A stretch of DNA of 64,000 nt from Promethearchaeia archaeon (lineage in GTDB: Archaea > Asgardarchaeota > Lokiarchaeia > Sigyniarchaeales > SOKP01). This document shows positions 14,922 to 23,636 of the stretch, one piece after another (the first letter of the stretch is position 1; every line of letters starts with the position of its first letter). The stretch is taken from the NCBI GenBank assembly GCA_029856155.1, contig JAHQWL010000001.1, positions 1 through 64,000 of the forward strand, given 5' to 3'. The notes beneath the pieces were generated by a model that did no database searches, was not told the origin of the DNA, and worked only from the letters and a program-made list of their open reading frames with translations. The position numbers and the translations under genes are program-made.

Positions 14922-17653
14922 CTTAGTTTCACCTCAGGCTTTTTTTGTGGTCTAGCAATACCACTAAAACCATTTAATTCAATAATTTGACCTGTTTTAA
15001 AGATTTCACACGCGTTTGTAATGTTTGTAACGGCGGGGATTCCATACTCTCTCGAAACTACAGCACCATGAGAAAGAATTCCACCAGTTTCAGTAATTAA
15101 ACCCCCAATTTTAGAAAAAACTGGAGTCCAGCCAGGATCTGTTCTTGGTACAACTAGAATTTCTCCTGCTCGGACTGTAGCGATAAGTTCAATATCATGA
15201 ATAACACGTATAGGCGCTGTTATAGTTCCTTGACTTACGGGTATACCATGGAATATTTTACTTTTTTTATTGTGCTTTGACATATCATCAAATTCTCGAG
15301 AACCCAAAAGGAATTTTGGAGGTATCTTGTTTTCATATCTTTTAAAATCTTCATAACGTTTTGTAACTTCAGTTGAAATTTTTTGAATTTCTTGATGATT
15401 ATATTTATTAAATGCTAAGTTTTTAATTTCGTGTTTATATAGAAAAAAAATCTTATTCTCATCCGATATAATTCCTTCTTTCACAAAAATTTTTCCAAGT
15501 TCTAAATATAAGTTTCTATTCCTTGTTATCCATCTATCAAGGTTAAATCGTTGATCTTCCCTAAATTTAATATATTTCCTACTATTTTTTAAAATTGCTG
15601 AGAAAAATTTCCATATCATTAATCCAAATCGTTGTGATTTAATCTTAGTTTCCACAATTTTTTCATTTAAATCTCGTTTTCGCAAATTTTTACTTTTTAA
15701 TTTTTCCAGTTCATGCAACTGGTCTGTCACTAGGGATTTTAAGATATCAAATACATTTGTCATTGGAGGCTCTCTCCATCGTGGATAATACGCTTCCCTC
15801 GTAAAGCCGCGATCTCCATAATCATCTAAAAATTTCTCAAATTCAATAAGAAAATTCTTAATTGAGAGATTATTTTCTGTCGAAAGAATATTATAAATCT
15901 CTGGAGATACTTGGTTAATGAATATTGACTTTAATTCAGGAATTTTATTTATAAGGGATGCTAAATAATGAATACGATCATTAGTTTCTGTTAACCTATG
16001 TTTAAGTCCAGAAACTAGAATTGGATAAAATCGCGGGCATTCTTCTTTACTCAGAAACCGATTAAGAAGATATTGTACTAAAAGATTCATCCCTATATTA
16101 TGTACGGGAATCCCATAGCGAATAAGTCGAAAGTGAGCAATCATTATTTTATCCAATTCCTCCGCTAAGTTAATAAAATCCGATAGTTCACCAGATTCGA
16201 TAATCTCATGTAATTTTATATCAAATTTTTTACAATAGGGATTAAATGTCTTTTGATCCCAATTTTCATAAGCTTCAGCAGTCTTGGACATTGAACCATT
16301 AGGATCATGAAGCATTATTCTAAGTTCAGCAACTATCCGCTTAATAAGATGAAAAGGGAGTTCTTTCATAGTGATTTTGCCATAAGATCCCGAACCTCTC
16401 GGGAAATAATTTAATACATCCTCATTCCTCATGAAAGTAGGAATTTCATTTTCTATCTTTCTTTTTATAACTTTGAGGTTGAAATAAGCATGGGCTTTAT
16501 ATAATTTTAATAATTGAGTATCCATTTCTGTATAGCCCATTATACTGTTTAATTCTATATTTACAATTTTTGTTATTTGATCTCCTAAAAGTTCAAAATA
16601 AAGTGGTGTAACATTATCATTCCAATAATCATCTGAATACCCTCTACTCCATAAAATCTCTGTTGGTTTAATTTCAGTTTTTAGGGCTGTAATTGGTCGA
16701 GTTTGTAAAATATGAATATCATTGTTATGATCTATAGCCCATTCAATATCTTGAGGAATTCTATTAAAATTTTTTTCTACATGTAATCCTATTTCTGCAA
16801 GTTTTATTATTTCTTTATCTGTTAATGATGGTTGTTCATTTAACTCTTCTGATAATTTCACGTATTCAATCCCTTCATCAATTGGTTTTGCTACGATATT
16901 CTTCTTTCCTATTCGTTTACTAAGAATCTTTATTGATTTTTTCTTTAATTTTTGAACAAAAAATTGATCTGGACTACTTTTTCCTGAGACAATAGATTCT
17001 CCTAACCCAAAATTAGATTCAACTAACATTTCTGCTCTGTTAGAAGTTACTGGATTTATAGTAAATAATACACCTGCAGATTTAGCAAATACCATTTTTT
17101 GAATAATTACTGCTATTTTTACCTTATCATGTGGTATTTCATTTTTATGACGATATATTATTGCTCGATTCGTCCATAATGATGCATAACATTTCTTAAT
17201 ATGGTGAGTTACTTGCTCGAAAGATTTCAAATTCAAATAAGTATCATATTGACCTGCAAAAGATGCTGATGGTAAATCCTCTGCTGTAGCCGAAGATCTA
17301 ACTGCTAATCCAAAGCTAAAATACTGCAAATATTTTGACTTTATTTCATCAATTAATATATTCGGTATTGAACTATTCTCAATAGATTTGCGGATTGTGA
17401 GTGCCCAATGATCAACTGAATCCATATTACTATAATCAATAGATGCTAATGATCTTTGTATAAATTCCATGAGATCATTACTCGAAAGAAAGAGACGATA
17501 AGCATTTGTCTTTATAACAAAACCTTCTGGAACAAGAAAATTACTATGGATCAATTTGCCAAGGTTTGCGGCTTTATTCCCCACTTCTAAGTTCTTAGGG
17601 TGTATTTCGGTTAGTTCTATAGTTAGAGATTCTTCTTTCGTCATAATTTCCAT
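14909..17653 (-). CDS. PEP-synthase/rifampicin-phosphotransferase-like enzyme
   Basis: A 914-residue relative of PEP synthase and pyruvate phosphate dikinase. The N-terminal PPDK ATP-grasp region (about 15-325) has NKAANLGKL, AVRSSATAEDLPSASFAGQY and DIEWAIDHNNDIHILQTRP. The C-terminal swivelling phosphohistidine domain (about 825-900) carries GGILSHGAVVSREYGIPAV with His862. The middle (330-820) is a helical substrate domain, and the PEP/pyruvate TIM barrel of true PEP synthase is missing after the His domain. This order (ATP-grasp, variable domain, His domain) is that of rifampicin phosphotransferase-like enzymes. It could phosphorylate a small molecule; substrate unknown. Coupled by a 13-base overlap to the AttH-like gene. 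Confidence 0.82.
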   Translation of the reverse strand: MEIMTKEESLTIELTEIHPKNLEVGNKAANLGKLIHSNFLVPEGFVIKTNAYRLFLSSNDLMEFIQRSLASIDYSNMDSVDHWALTIRKSIENSSIPNILIDEIKSKYLQYFSFGLAVRSSATAEDLPSASFAGQYDTYLNLKSFEQVTHHIKKCYASLWTNRAIIYRHKNEIPHDKVKIAVIIQKMVFAKSAGVLFTINPVTSNRAEMLVESNFGLGESIVSGKSSPDQFFVQKLKKKSIKILSKRIGKKNIVAKPIDEGIEYVKLSEELNEQPSLTDKEIIKLAEIGLHVEKNFNRIPQDIEWAIDHNNDIHILQTRPITALKTEIKPTEILWSRGYSDDYWNDNVTPLYFELLGDQITKIVNIELNSIMGYTEMDTQLLKLYKAHAYFNLKVIKRKIENEIPTFMRNEDVLNYFPRGSGSYGKITMKELPFHLIKRIVAELRIMLHDPNGSMSKTAEAYENWDQKTFNPYCKKFDIKLHEIIESGELSDFINLAEELDKIMIAHFRLIRYGIPVHNIGMNLLVQYLLNRFLSKEECPRFYPILVSGLKHRLTETNDRIHYLASLINKIPELKSIFINQVSPEIYNILSTENNLSIKNFLIEFEKFLDDYGDRGFTREAYYPRWREPPMTNVFDILKSLVTDQLHELEKLKSKNLRKRDLNEKIVETKIKSQRFGLMIWKFFSAILKNSRKYIKFREDQRFNLDRWITRNRNLYLELGKIFVKEGIISDENKIFFLYKHEIKNLAFNKYNHQEIQKISTEVTKRYEDFKRYENKIPPKFLLGSREFDDMSKHNKKSKIFHGIPVSQGTITAPIRVIHDIELIATVRAGEILVVPRTDPGWTPVFSKIGGLITETGGILSHGAVVSREYGIPAVTNITNACEIFKTGQIIELNGFSGIARPQKKPEVKLSWNP

Positions 17654-17855
17654 ATAAAATTGTTAGTACTGTTTTTTATGTTTTATAATTAAACTTTTCA
17701 ATTTTAATAAATTTAAAAATTCGCTTATTGGTCATAAATTCTAAAATTTTGTTAGGAGAAATGAATAAACGCAATATGTTTATATTTAGAAAAATTTATA
17801 GTTTATCCTATTTTTAATAATAACATATATTATTCAATACTAATTTTGAAGTAAC

Positions 17856-18137
17856 ATGACAAAGAAGGTTGGTATAACAGGAAAATACGGCGCAAGATAT
17901 GGAAGTACACTAAGAAAAAGGACTCGTCTTATTCTGGAAAAGATGAAAGGAGATATAAAATGCCCCAGATGTATTACTAAGGGTTCTATCTATAGAGTTT
18001 CAACGGGTATTTGGCATTGTAAAAAATGTGATGCACGATTTACAGGTGGAGCTTATTACATAGAAACTCCTAGAGGTGCCGAATCTTTCAGAATAGCAAA
18101 ACGAAAGCAGCGCGAGTTAGAAATTATAGAGGAATAA
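17856..18137 (+). CDS. rpl37ae: Ribosomal protein eL43 (L37Ae)
   Basis: A 93-residue large-subunit protein with a zinc ribbon. It shows the typical start TKKVGITGKYGARYGSTLRKR and paired cysteines CPRC (about 37-40) and CKKC (about 56-59), then DARFTGGAYYIETPRG. In many archaea it follows the exosome genes and is followed by RpoP; here no RpoP is seen and Pcc1 follows with a one-base overlap (TAATG). Its own promoter is likely, because two reverse-strand genes separate it from rrp42. Confidence 0.96.
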   Translation: MTKKVGITGKYGARYGSTLRKRTRLILEKMKGDIKCPRCITKGSIYRVSTGIWHCKKCDARFTGGAYYIETPRGAESFRIAKRKQRELEIIEE

Positions 18138-18409
18138 TGAGTATTAATAACTACTTTTCAATAGAATCTACAATCGAATTAAAATTTGATTCATCTCAAA
18201 TGCGAGATATTTCTTACAAATCCTTTTTACCAGAGTTTAATAAAACACAAACTAAACGATCTCATATTTCGATGGAAAAAAAAAATGATAATAGTATTTT
18301 ATTTGTGATAAAAAGTAATGATATTACTGCTTTTCGCGCATCAGTTAATGAAATTATTAGTTTTGGGAAAGTAATTACAAACACAATGAAAATAATCGAT
18401 AATTCATAG
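18137..18409 (+). CDS. pcc1: KEOPS complex subunit Pcc1
   Basis: A 90-residue Pcc1-like protein. Pcc1 dimers form the core of KEOPS, which makes the tRNA modification t6A together with Kae1, Bud32 and Cgi121. The fold signature is visible: a first strand STIELKFDS, a helix, then strands ending FVIKSNDITAFRASVNEIISF, the conserved LxxxDxxAxRAxxNSxLR-type region. It overlaps eL43 by one base. Cgi121 (22415) and Sua5 (23637), both in the same pathway, lie a few genes away. Confidence 0.85.
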   Translation: MSINNYFSIESTIELKFDSSQMRDISYKSFLPEFNKTQTKRSHISMEKKNDNSILFVIKSNDITAFRASVNEIISFGKVITNTMKIIDNS

Positions 18410-18472
18410 AAAAAAATATATTCTTTACAATATAAAATAAATTATTAAATAAATACATCAAAATGACATGAA

Positions 18473-18826
18473 ATGAGTTTAGATCTCGAAAATTTGAACG
18501 AAGAACAAAAAAAGAAGATATTAAATCTTAATAATTTACAACAATCTTTTGAATTTATTACATCTCAAAGAATACAACTTGAGAGTAATTTAAGAGAATC
18601 TGAGTTGGCCATTGAGGAATTAGAAAAGATAAACACAAATGATGCTGTCTATAAAGCAATTGGAGGACTTTTAGTTAAAAGTGAAAAAAATAAGTTATTG
18701 GATGAGAAAAAAAGTCTAAAAGTCACATTAGAAATGCGGTTAAAAACTTTAAAACAAAAAGAAGATAGGGTAAAAAACCAAATTGAAACTATGAGAAAAT
18801 CTCTTCAAGCTGATTTTCAAAAATAA
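18473..18826 (+). CDS. pfdB: Prefoldin beta subunit
   Basis: Prefoldin is a jellyfish-shaped hexamer that hands unfolded proteins to the thermosome. This 117-residue protein is the beta type: two long coiled-coil helices flanking a beta hairpin with NDAVYKAIGGLLVKSEKNKL (about 55-75), the conserved beta-prefoldin turn. Its place after Pcc1 is the usual archaeal arrangement. Start ATG 18473. Confidence 0.92.
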   Translation: MSLDLENLNEEQKKKILNLNNLQQSFEFITSQRIQLESNLRESELAIEELEKINTNDAVYKAIGGLLVKSEKNKLLDEKKSLKVTLEMRLKTLKQKEDRVKNQIETMRKSLQADFQK

Positions 18827-18843
18827 AATTCAAAAAAATTTTT

Positions 18844-19854
18844 ATGTTGAAATCCAGATTTGATAATTTTATAGCCTTTATTCAAAATAAAAATATCAAA
18901 ATTCTAACTCATGATTTAGTAGATATTGATGCGTTAGCCTCTTGTTTAACTTTAAAATATTTTTTAACTCAGTACTTTAAAGAACAAGAGATATCAATAT
19001 ATTTTTCAGAATTTGCTAAACCAACGATAAATTATCTTAGAAATATCACCGAAAAGTTTCCCTCATTTGATTTTTCATACAGCAAAAAATTCAACGCTTC
19101 AACTTCTGATGTCGTTTTAATAGTAGATACAAATAATTTAAACCAAATTGAATTAAATAGTAATTTAGATCTCGTGAATTTAGGCATTCCTCTTATATTT
19201 ATAGATCATCATTATCTCGGGGAAAAACCAAAAAATAATACTCTAGAAATTTCACATTTAATATTTGAAAATTATTCTTCAACAGCAGAAATTATCTTAA
19301 AATTCTTCGAATTTTATAATATTCCGTTAACCATTCCTTTGAAAATACTTATTATTACAGCAATAATAACTGATTCGGGCTTTTTTAAACATGGAAACAA
19401 CAATACAATTCAAAATGTAAGTAACTTAATAGGTGAAGATATCGACATTCAAGACATTTTTTTATTATTGAAAAAAAATGAAACTGACATCTCAGAAAAA
19501 ATCGCGAAAATCAAAGGTATGCAGAGAGTTAAATTGATTCGAGAAGGGGATTTTTTAATTGGAATTACAAAAGTTAGCAGTTATGGGGCAAGTATTGCCA
19601 CAAAATTAATTAATTTAGGTTTTGATATTGCCATTGTTCTCTCAAAAGAAGAAAATCAATACAGAGTTAATACACGTGCTAAAAAAGTGGTATGTATAAA
19701 AACGGGATTACATTTAGGAAAAATTTTAGAAGAAATCTCAATAAAATACAAAGGGAGCGGTGGGGGACATGATGGTGCAGCATCCTTAACTATTAGCATA
19801 GAATCAGATACAATTACCACTCAAATTATTGAAAAAATTAAAAACTATTTATAA
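18844..19854 (+). CDS. DHH-family phosphoesterase
   Basis: A 336-residue DHH/DHHA1 phosphoesterase, a manganese-dependent family that includes NrnA-type oligoribonucleases/pAp phosphatases, c-di-AMP phosphodiesterases and archaeal RecJ-like nucleases. Visible motifs are HDLVDIDALAS (motif I), VLIVDTNN (motif II), FIDHH (motif III, Asp-His-His) and TAIITDSG (motif IV). The C-terminal DHHA1 domain has GSGGGHDGAAS. It starts 18 bases after prefoldin beta and probably belongs to that transcript; similar DHH genes often follow prefoldin beta in archaea. Exact substrate cannot be read from sequence. Confidence 0.88.
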   Translation: MLKSRFDNFIAFIQNKNIKILTHDLVDIDALASCLTLKYFLTQYFKEQEISIYFSEFAKPTINYLRNITEKFPSFDFSYSKKFNASTSDVVLIVDTNNLNQIELNSNLDLVNLGIPLIFIDHHYLGEKPKNNTLEISHLIFENYSSTAEIILKFFEFYNIPLTIPLKILIITAIITDSGFFKHGNNNTIQNVSNLIGEDIDIQDIFLLLKKNETDISEKIAKIKGMQRVKLIREGDFLIGITKVSSYGASIATKLINLGFDIAIVLSKEENQYRVNTRAKKVVCIKTGLHLGKILEEISIKYKGSGGGHDGAASLTISIESDTITTQIIEKIKNYL

Positions 19855-19916
19855 TCTAAGTTTTAAATAATTATAAATTATAAGAGAATAAGATCGGTAT
19901 TGGATTAGTTCTTATC

Positions 19917-20756
19917 ATGGATTTAATACGATTTGAGAGTTTTTATTATCGATATAAAGGAAATGAAGAATATACTCTAAATAATATTAATTTAAAAATT
20001 GAAGGTAATAACTCTAAATTCATTTTGTTAGCAGGTGAAACTGGTTCTGGGAAAACTTCATTAATTAGATGCATGAATGGTTTAATCCCACAATTTTATG
20101 CTGGTTTTTATAGAGGAAAAGTAGAGATACAAGGAAAAAACACAATTGAAACATCAATAGCAGATTTATCTACTGAAGTAGGAATTGTTTTTCAAAATCC
20201 AGAAAATCAGTTAATATCTATGAATGTCGAACATGAAATTGCTTTTGGTTTAGAGAATTTAGGAGTTTCACCAAAAGAGATTTTGAGCCGAATAAAGCAA
20301 ACTGCTTCAATAACTGAAATTGAAGATATTTTAGATAAAGCACCTTTCGAATTGAGTGGTGGGGAACAACAACGAGTTGCTATAGCATCGATCCTGGTAT
20401 TGGAACCGAAAATTTTGATTTTAGATGAACCTACTGCTTTACTAGACCCTTATATGGCTAATAAAATAATTAATTTATTACAAGAGATAAGAAGAGATAA
20501 AAATATTACAATTTTAATTAGTGAACACCGTCTTGATCTAATTTTACCATTTACAGAACAAATAATTTTGATGAAGAAAGGCAGTATTGTTGAACATGAT
20601 TCTTGTGAAAAAGTCATAAATGGAGATAATTTTCAAAGATTAAGATTAAATAAACCCGTAATTTTCTCAATTTTTAATCAGCTCAAAAAAGAAGATGTAT
20701 ATAATAAAAATATCCCTATTTCCATTTCAGAAGCCATAAAAACTTTAAGATCCTAA
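19917..20756 (+). CDS. ecfA1: ECF transporter ATPase, EcfA1-type
   Basis: A 279-residue ABC ATPase of an energy-coupling-factor importer for vitamins or metal ions. Visible motifs are Walker A GETGSGKTS (40-48), Q-loop FQNPENQLI, signature LSGGEQQRVAIA, Walker B ILILDEPTALLD and switch histidine ISEHR. A second ATPase follows 12 bases later and EcfT after that, the standard A-A'-T core module. The substrate-binding S component is not encoded here, so the module may be shared between several S components elsewhere. Confidence 0.92.
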   Translation: MDLIRFESFYYRYKGNEEYTLNNINLKIEGNNSKFILLAGETGSGKTSLIRCMNGLIPQFYAGFYRGKVEIQGKNTIETSIADLSTEVGIVFQNPENQLISMNVEHEIAFGLENLGVSPKEILSRIKQTASITEIEDILDKAPFELSGGEQQRVAIASILVLEPKILILDEPTALLDPYMANKIINLLQEIRRDKNITILISEHRLDLILPFTEQIILMKKGSIVEHDSCEKVINGDNFQRLRLNKPVIFSIFNQLKKEDVYNKNIPISISEAIKTLRS

Positions 20757-20768
20757 TTACTAAATTTA

Positions 20769-21635
20769 TTGATGATAAAAATGATTAGAGAGATACCTTT
20801 GATTATGATGAAAGAAATTGGATACACCTATCCAAATGGAGCTAGGGCTTTAAAAAATATAAATTTAAATATTTTTTCAGGGGAATTAATTGGAATCATG
20901 GGAAAAAATGGAGCGGGTAAAACTAGTCTTATTCGAACCTTAAATGGCTTAATTCGACCAACTTATGGTAATATATATATTAAAAATGAAAATATTAATT
21001 CTAAAAGTATTGCAAGTTTATCTAAGATTGTAGGAATTATTTTTCAAAACCCCTTCCATCAACTTTTTGCTAATTCTGTTGAAGAAGAAATTAACTTTTC
21101 TTTGAGAAGTTTAAATCTAAGTAAAGAAGAAGTCCAAAAAAGAACTGGGCAAATATTAAGTGAATTTGATCTTGAGAAGTATAGAAAGCGCTCTCCCCTC
21201 AATTTATCTGGAGGAGAATCTAAAAAGCTTGCAGCTGCTTCAATTATTTGTAGAGATCCTGAAATTCTAGCCTTCGATGAACCAACCTTAGGTCAAGATG
21301 CGAAAGAAATTGAATATTTTATTAACCTAATTAATAATGAAAGGAAAAAAAGAAAGACAATAATTATAATTACTCATAATATTGAATTTGCTTATGAATA
21401 CATACCTAGGACGATACTAATGACTGATGGACATATTATTGCTGATGGACCAACAAAAGAAGTATTGAATAATGAGTTTTTAATAGAAAAAACATCCTTA
21501 ATTTTACCACAAATTTGCCAATTTTCTTTAGCATTAAAACAGTTAGGTCTGCAAGAAATAAACAAAATATCTTCAAAGAATGATATGATAAATTATTTAA
21601 GGAATTTTCTAAAAAATAAATCTTCAAAAACATAG
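20769..21635 (+). CDS. ecfA2: ECF transporter ATPase, EcfA2-type
   Basis: A 288-residue ABC ATPase with Walker A GKNGAGKTS, Q-loop FQNPFHQLF, a variant signature LSGGESKKLAAA, Walker B ILAFDEPTLGQD and switch histidine ITHN. The signature differs from its partner (ESKK instead of EQQR). The start shown gives MIKMIREIP; a later ATG at 20781 or 20808 is possible. It is coupled to EcfT by a 15-base gap with a good AGGAGG before the next ATG. Confidence 0.92.
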   Translation: MMIKMIREIPLIMMKEIGYTYPNGARALKNINLNIFSGELIGIMGKNGAGKTSLIRTLNGLIRPTYGNIYIKNENINSKSIASLSKIVGIIFQNPFHQLFANSVEEEINFSLRSLNLSKEEVQKRTGQILSEFDLEKYRKRSPLNLSGGESKKLAAASIICRDPEILAFDEPTLGQDAKEIEYFINLINNERKKRKTIIIITHNIEFAYEYIPRTILMTDGHIIADGPTKEVLNNEFLIEKTSLILPQICQFSLALKQLGLQEINKISSKNDMINYLRNFLKNKSSKT

Positions 21636-21650
21636 GAGGAATACTAATAC

Positions 21651-22418
21651 ATGTCTTTAGAATTTCTAAATGCTTTTAAATTTATGAAAAAACAATCTTT
21701 TTTACATAATTTGGATCCACGTGCAAAACTAATATTCTCGATTATATATACGATAAGTGCTTTATTATTTACTCAAATTATACCTTTAATCTTCATTTTT
21801 TTGAGTTTAATTCCTTTAATTCTTCTAGGAAAAATATTTAGACAATGGGTTAAAAGCATTCGTGGTCTATCATTCTTGATTCTCTTCATAGTAATTCTAA
21901 ATACATTGTTCATTTCCTTGTCATTCGCACTAGCTATGATATTAAGAATTTCTATTATGGTGTCTGCTTTTTCAATCTTTTTTTTAACTGTTGATCCAAA
22001 TGATTTAGCACTATCTTTGATTTCAATGAAATTACCATATGAATTTGCATTCTCATTCTCATTAGCTTTTAGATTCGTTCCAACTATTGCAATTGAAGCA
22101 CAAAACATATTAGATGCTCAACAAAGTAGAGGATATGAAATGCAAAAAAAAGGACTTATTAATCAAATAAAAAATCTTTTTCCCCTCTTAGTTCCTTTAA
22201 TAATTAGTTCAATCAAAAGAGCCTTTAATGTTGCAGAAGCTCTTGAATCACGAGCTTTTGGTAGCAGAAAAGAGCGTACGTATTATTACAGTATAAAATA
22301 TTCTTTTAAAGATTATGTATTTACTCTTTATTTATTAGTGTTTTTAGCATTTGTAATTTTTATTAGAGTTCAATTTAATTCGATGCCTGATTTTCTAATG
22401 TGGAGTTTACCGGTTTGA
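21651..22418 (+). CDS. ecfT: ECF transporter transmembrane subunit EcfT
   Basis: A 255-residue membrane protein with about five to six hydrophobic segments. EcfT couples the two ATPases to the S component through paired Ala/Ser-Arg-Gly motifs on its coupling helices: QQSRGYEM (about residues 160-167) and ALESRAFG (about 198-205) are visible, the second with Ala in place of Gly. The N-terminal HNLDPRAKLIF motif is typical. AGGAGG precedes the ATG. The stop TGA overlaps a TTG that probably starts Cgi121. Confidence 0.92.
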   Translation: MSLEFLNAFKFMKKQSFLHNLDPRAKLIFSIIYTISALLFTQIIPLIFIFLSLIPLILLGKIFRQWVKSIRGLSFLILFIVILNTLFISLSFALAMILRISIMVSAFSIFFLTVDPNDLALSLISMKLPYEFAFSFSLAFRFVPTIAIEAQNILDAQQSRGYEMQKKGLINQIKNLFPLLVPLIISSIKRAFNVAEALESRAFGSRKERTYYYSIKYSFKDYVFTLYLLVFLAFVIFIRVQFNSMPDFLMWSLPV

Positions 22419-23101
22419 TCATAAAAGAATTTAATATTAAAGATTTAAATTTGCACTTTTTTGTTGGGATTAATCAAATTAAAATAAATTTAGACGAGTT
22501 TTTAGATTTTAATAAAATTAATGATGAAGAAAATGCTTTGAATCAATTTTTTAAAATGGTTGCAGAACTCCAAGATAAAAATGAAAATTCTATGCTACAA
22601 TTTGTTAAGAATGAGTATATCTTGAACTATAATCATATATTTATGGCATGCTACAATTTGCAGAAAGCATTTCAACAAAATATTAATATTTCAAGCAAAA
22701 AAAAGATCGAGTTGTTATTATATTTAGCAACTAATAGGCAAATTAGCAAGAGTATTGAAGCTTTTGGAATTGATTATTCTGATTTAAATAAAGAGATTTG
22801 TACTTTTTGCATTATCTCTCCGATTGACAATTTAAATAGTATTAACGGCGAGTTGCTACAAATCCTCAATGCAGTTGAGACTTTAATAACTCTAAATAAT
22901 CAAACACTAAATAAATTTAATAAAATAAAAGAATTTTTTAAAATATCTGAAGACCAAATTAAAATAATCTTAAATTCTTATGGGATAGAAAATAACAAAA
23001 CAGAAATTAATTTAAATTCTAAATATTCTGCGTTAAATGACTTAATTTGTGAAAAAATGGCTTTATTGAGTTTGGAACAAGTTAAATTCAAGAAAGACTA
23101 A
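22415..23101 (+). CDS. cgi121: KEOPS complex subunit Cgi121
   Basis: A roughly 228-residue Cgi121/TPRKB homologue, the KEOPS subunit that binds Bud32 and the tRNA 3' end. The diagnostic part is NYNHIFMACYNLQKAF followed by KKKIELLLYLATNRQISKSIEAFGI, the family's conserved helix and A-R-Q-I segment. The first possible start is GTG 22400, but TTG 22415 overlaps the EcfT stop as TTGA, has GGAG eight bases upstream and gives the usual MIIKEF-like N-terminus, so I prefer it. The C-terminal 70 residues are more divergent. It converges on the THUMP gene with a four-base overlap. Confidence 0.78.
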   Translation: MIIKEFNIKDLNLHFFVGINQIKINLDEFLDFNKINDEENALNQFFKMVAELQDKNENSMLQFVKNEYILNYNHIFMACYNLQKAFQQNINISSKKKIELLLYLATNRQISKSIEAFGIDYSDLNKEICTFCIISPIDNLNSINGELLQILNAVETLITLNNQTLNKFNKIKEFFKISEDQIKIILNSYGIENNKTEINLNSKYSALNDLICEKMALLSLEQVKFKKD

Positions 23102-23622
23102 TTTTTTTCATTTTTAACCTTAATTATCTCACTTTCTTTCAAAAAAGATATTCCCGTAATATTTCCTAAAATTTCAACCCTAATTATTTTATCTGGATTT
23201 TCAAGATCGACTTTGTAATCAATAACACTAGCTATAGCTTCAATAAAATGATCCCTTTCAATTTTTTTATGATGTCTTCGTTTTAATATTATTTTAAAAG
23301 ACTCACCTTCATTAAGAAAATCTTTATGATGTTCTTGTATAAGGTGTTTAATTGTTTTTGTATCTGTTTCGCAAGTAAAATCAATTGGTACAATTTTTAG
23401 AATAAATTGGAAACAATTAGGATTTTTTTTCTGTAATTTTTTTATTTTAGAAAGAACGTGTTTTGAATTCAAATTGGTTAAAGCAGTAATTAATCCAGGA
23501 AACTGAATTCCTGAAATGATTGGGTAAGTATCACCACACATTAATAAAATAAACCATAATTCCGATTTTGCATTTGTTTCATTGTATCGAGAAGTTGAGA
23601 CTAATAGATTGAAATTTTTCAT
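23098..23622 (-). CDS. THUMP-domain protein (Tan1-like)
   Basis: A 174-residue protein resembling archaeal Tan1-type THUMP proteins, which bind tRNA and assist the N4-acetylcytidine acetyltransferase. The N-terminal LLVSTSRYNETNAKSELWFIL is the start seen in this family, and the THUMP domain (about 60-165) contains FKIILKRRHHKKIERDHFIEA and PDKIIRVEILGNITGISFL. There is no fused catalytic domain. It lies 14 bases after sua5 on the same strand, so two tRNA-modification genes share an operon. Confidence 0.75.
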   Translation of the reverse strand: MKNFNLLVSTSRYNETNAKSELWFILLMCGDTYPIISGIQFPGLITALTNLNSKHVLSKIKKLQKKNPNCFQFILKIVPIDFTCETDTKTIKHLIQEHHKDFLNEGESFKIILKRRHHKKIERDHFIEAIASVIDYKVDLENPDKIIRVEILGNITGISFLKESEIIKVKNEKN

Positions 23623-23636
23623 TTATATCACTTCTT

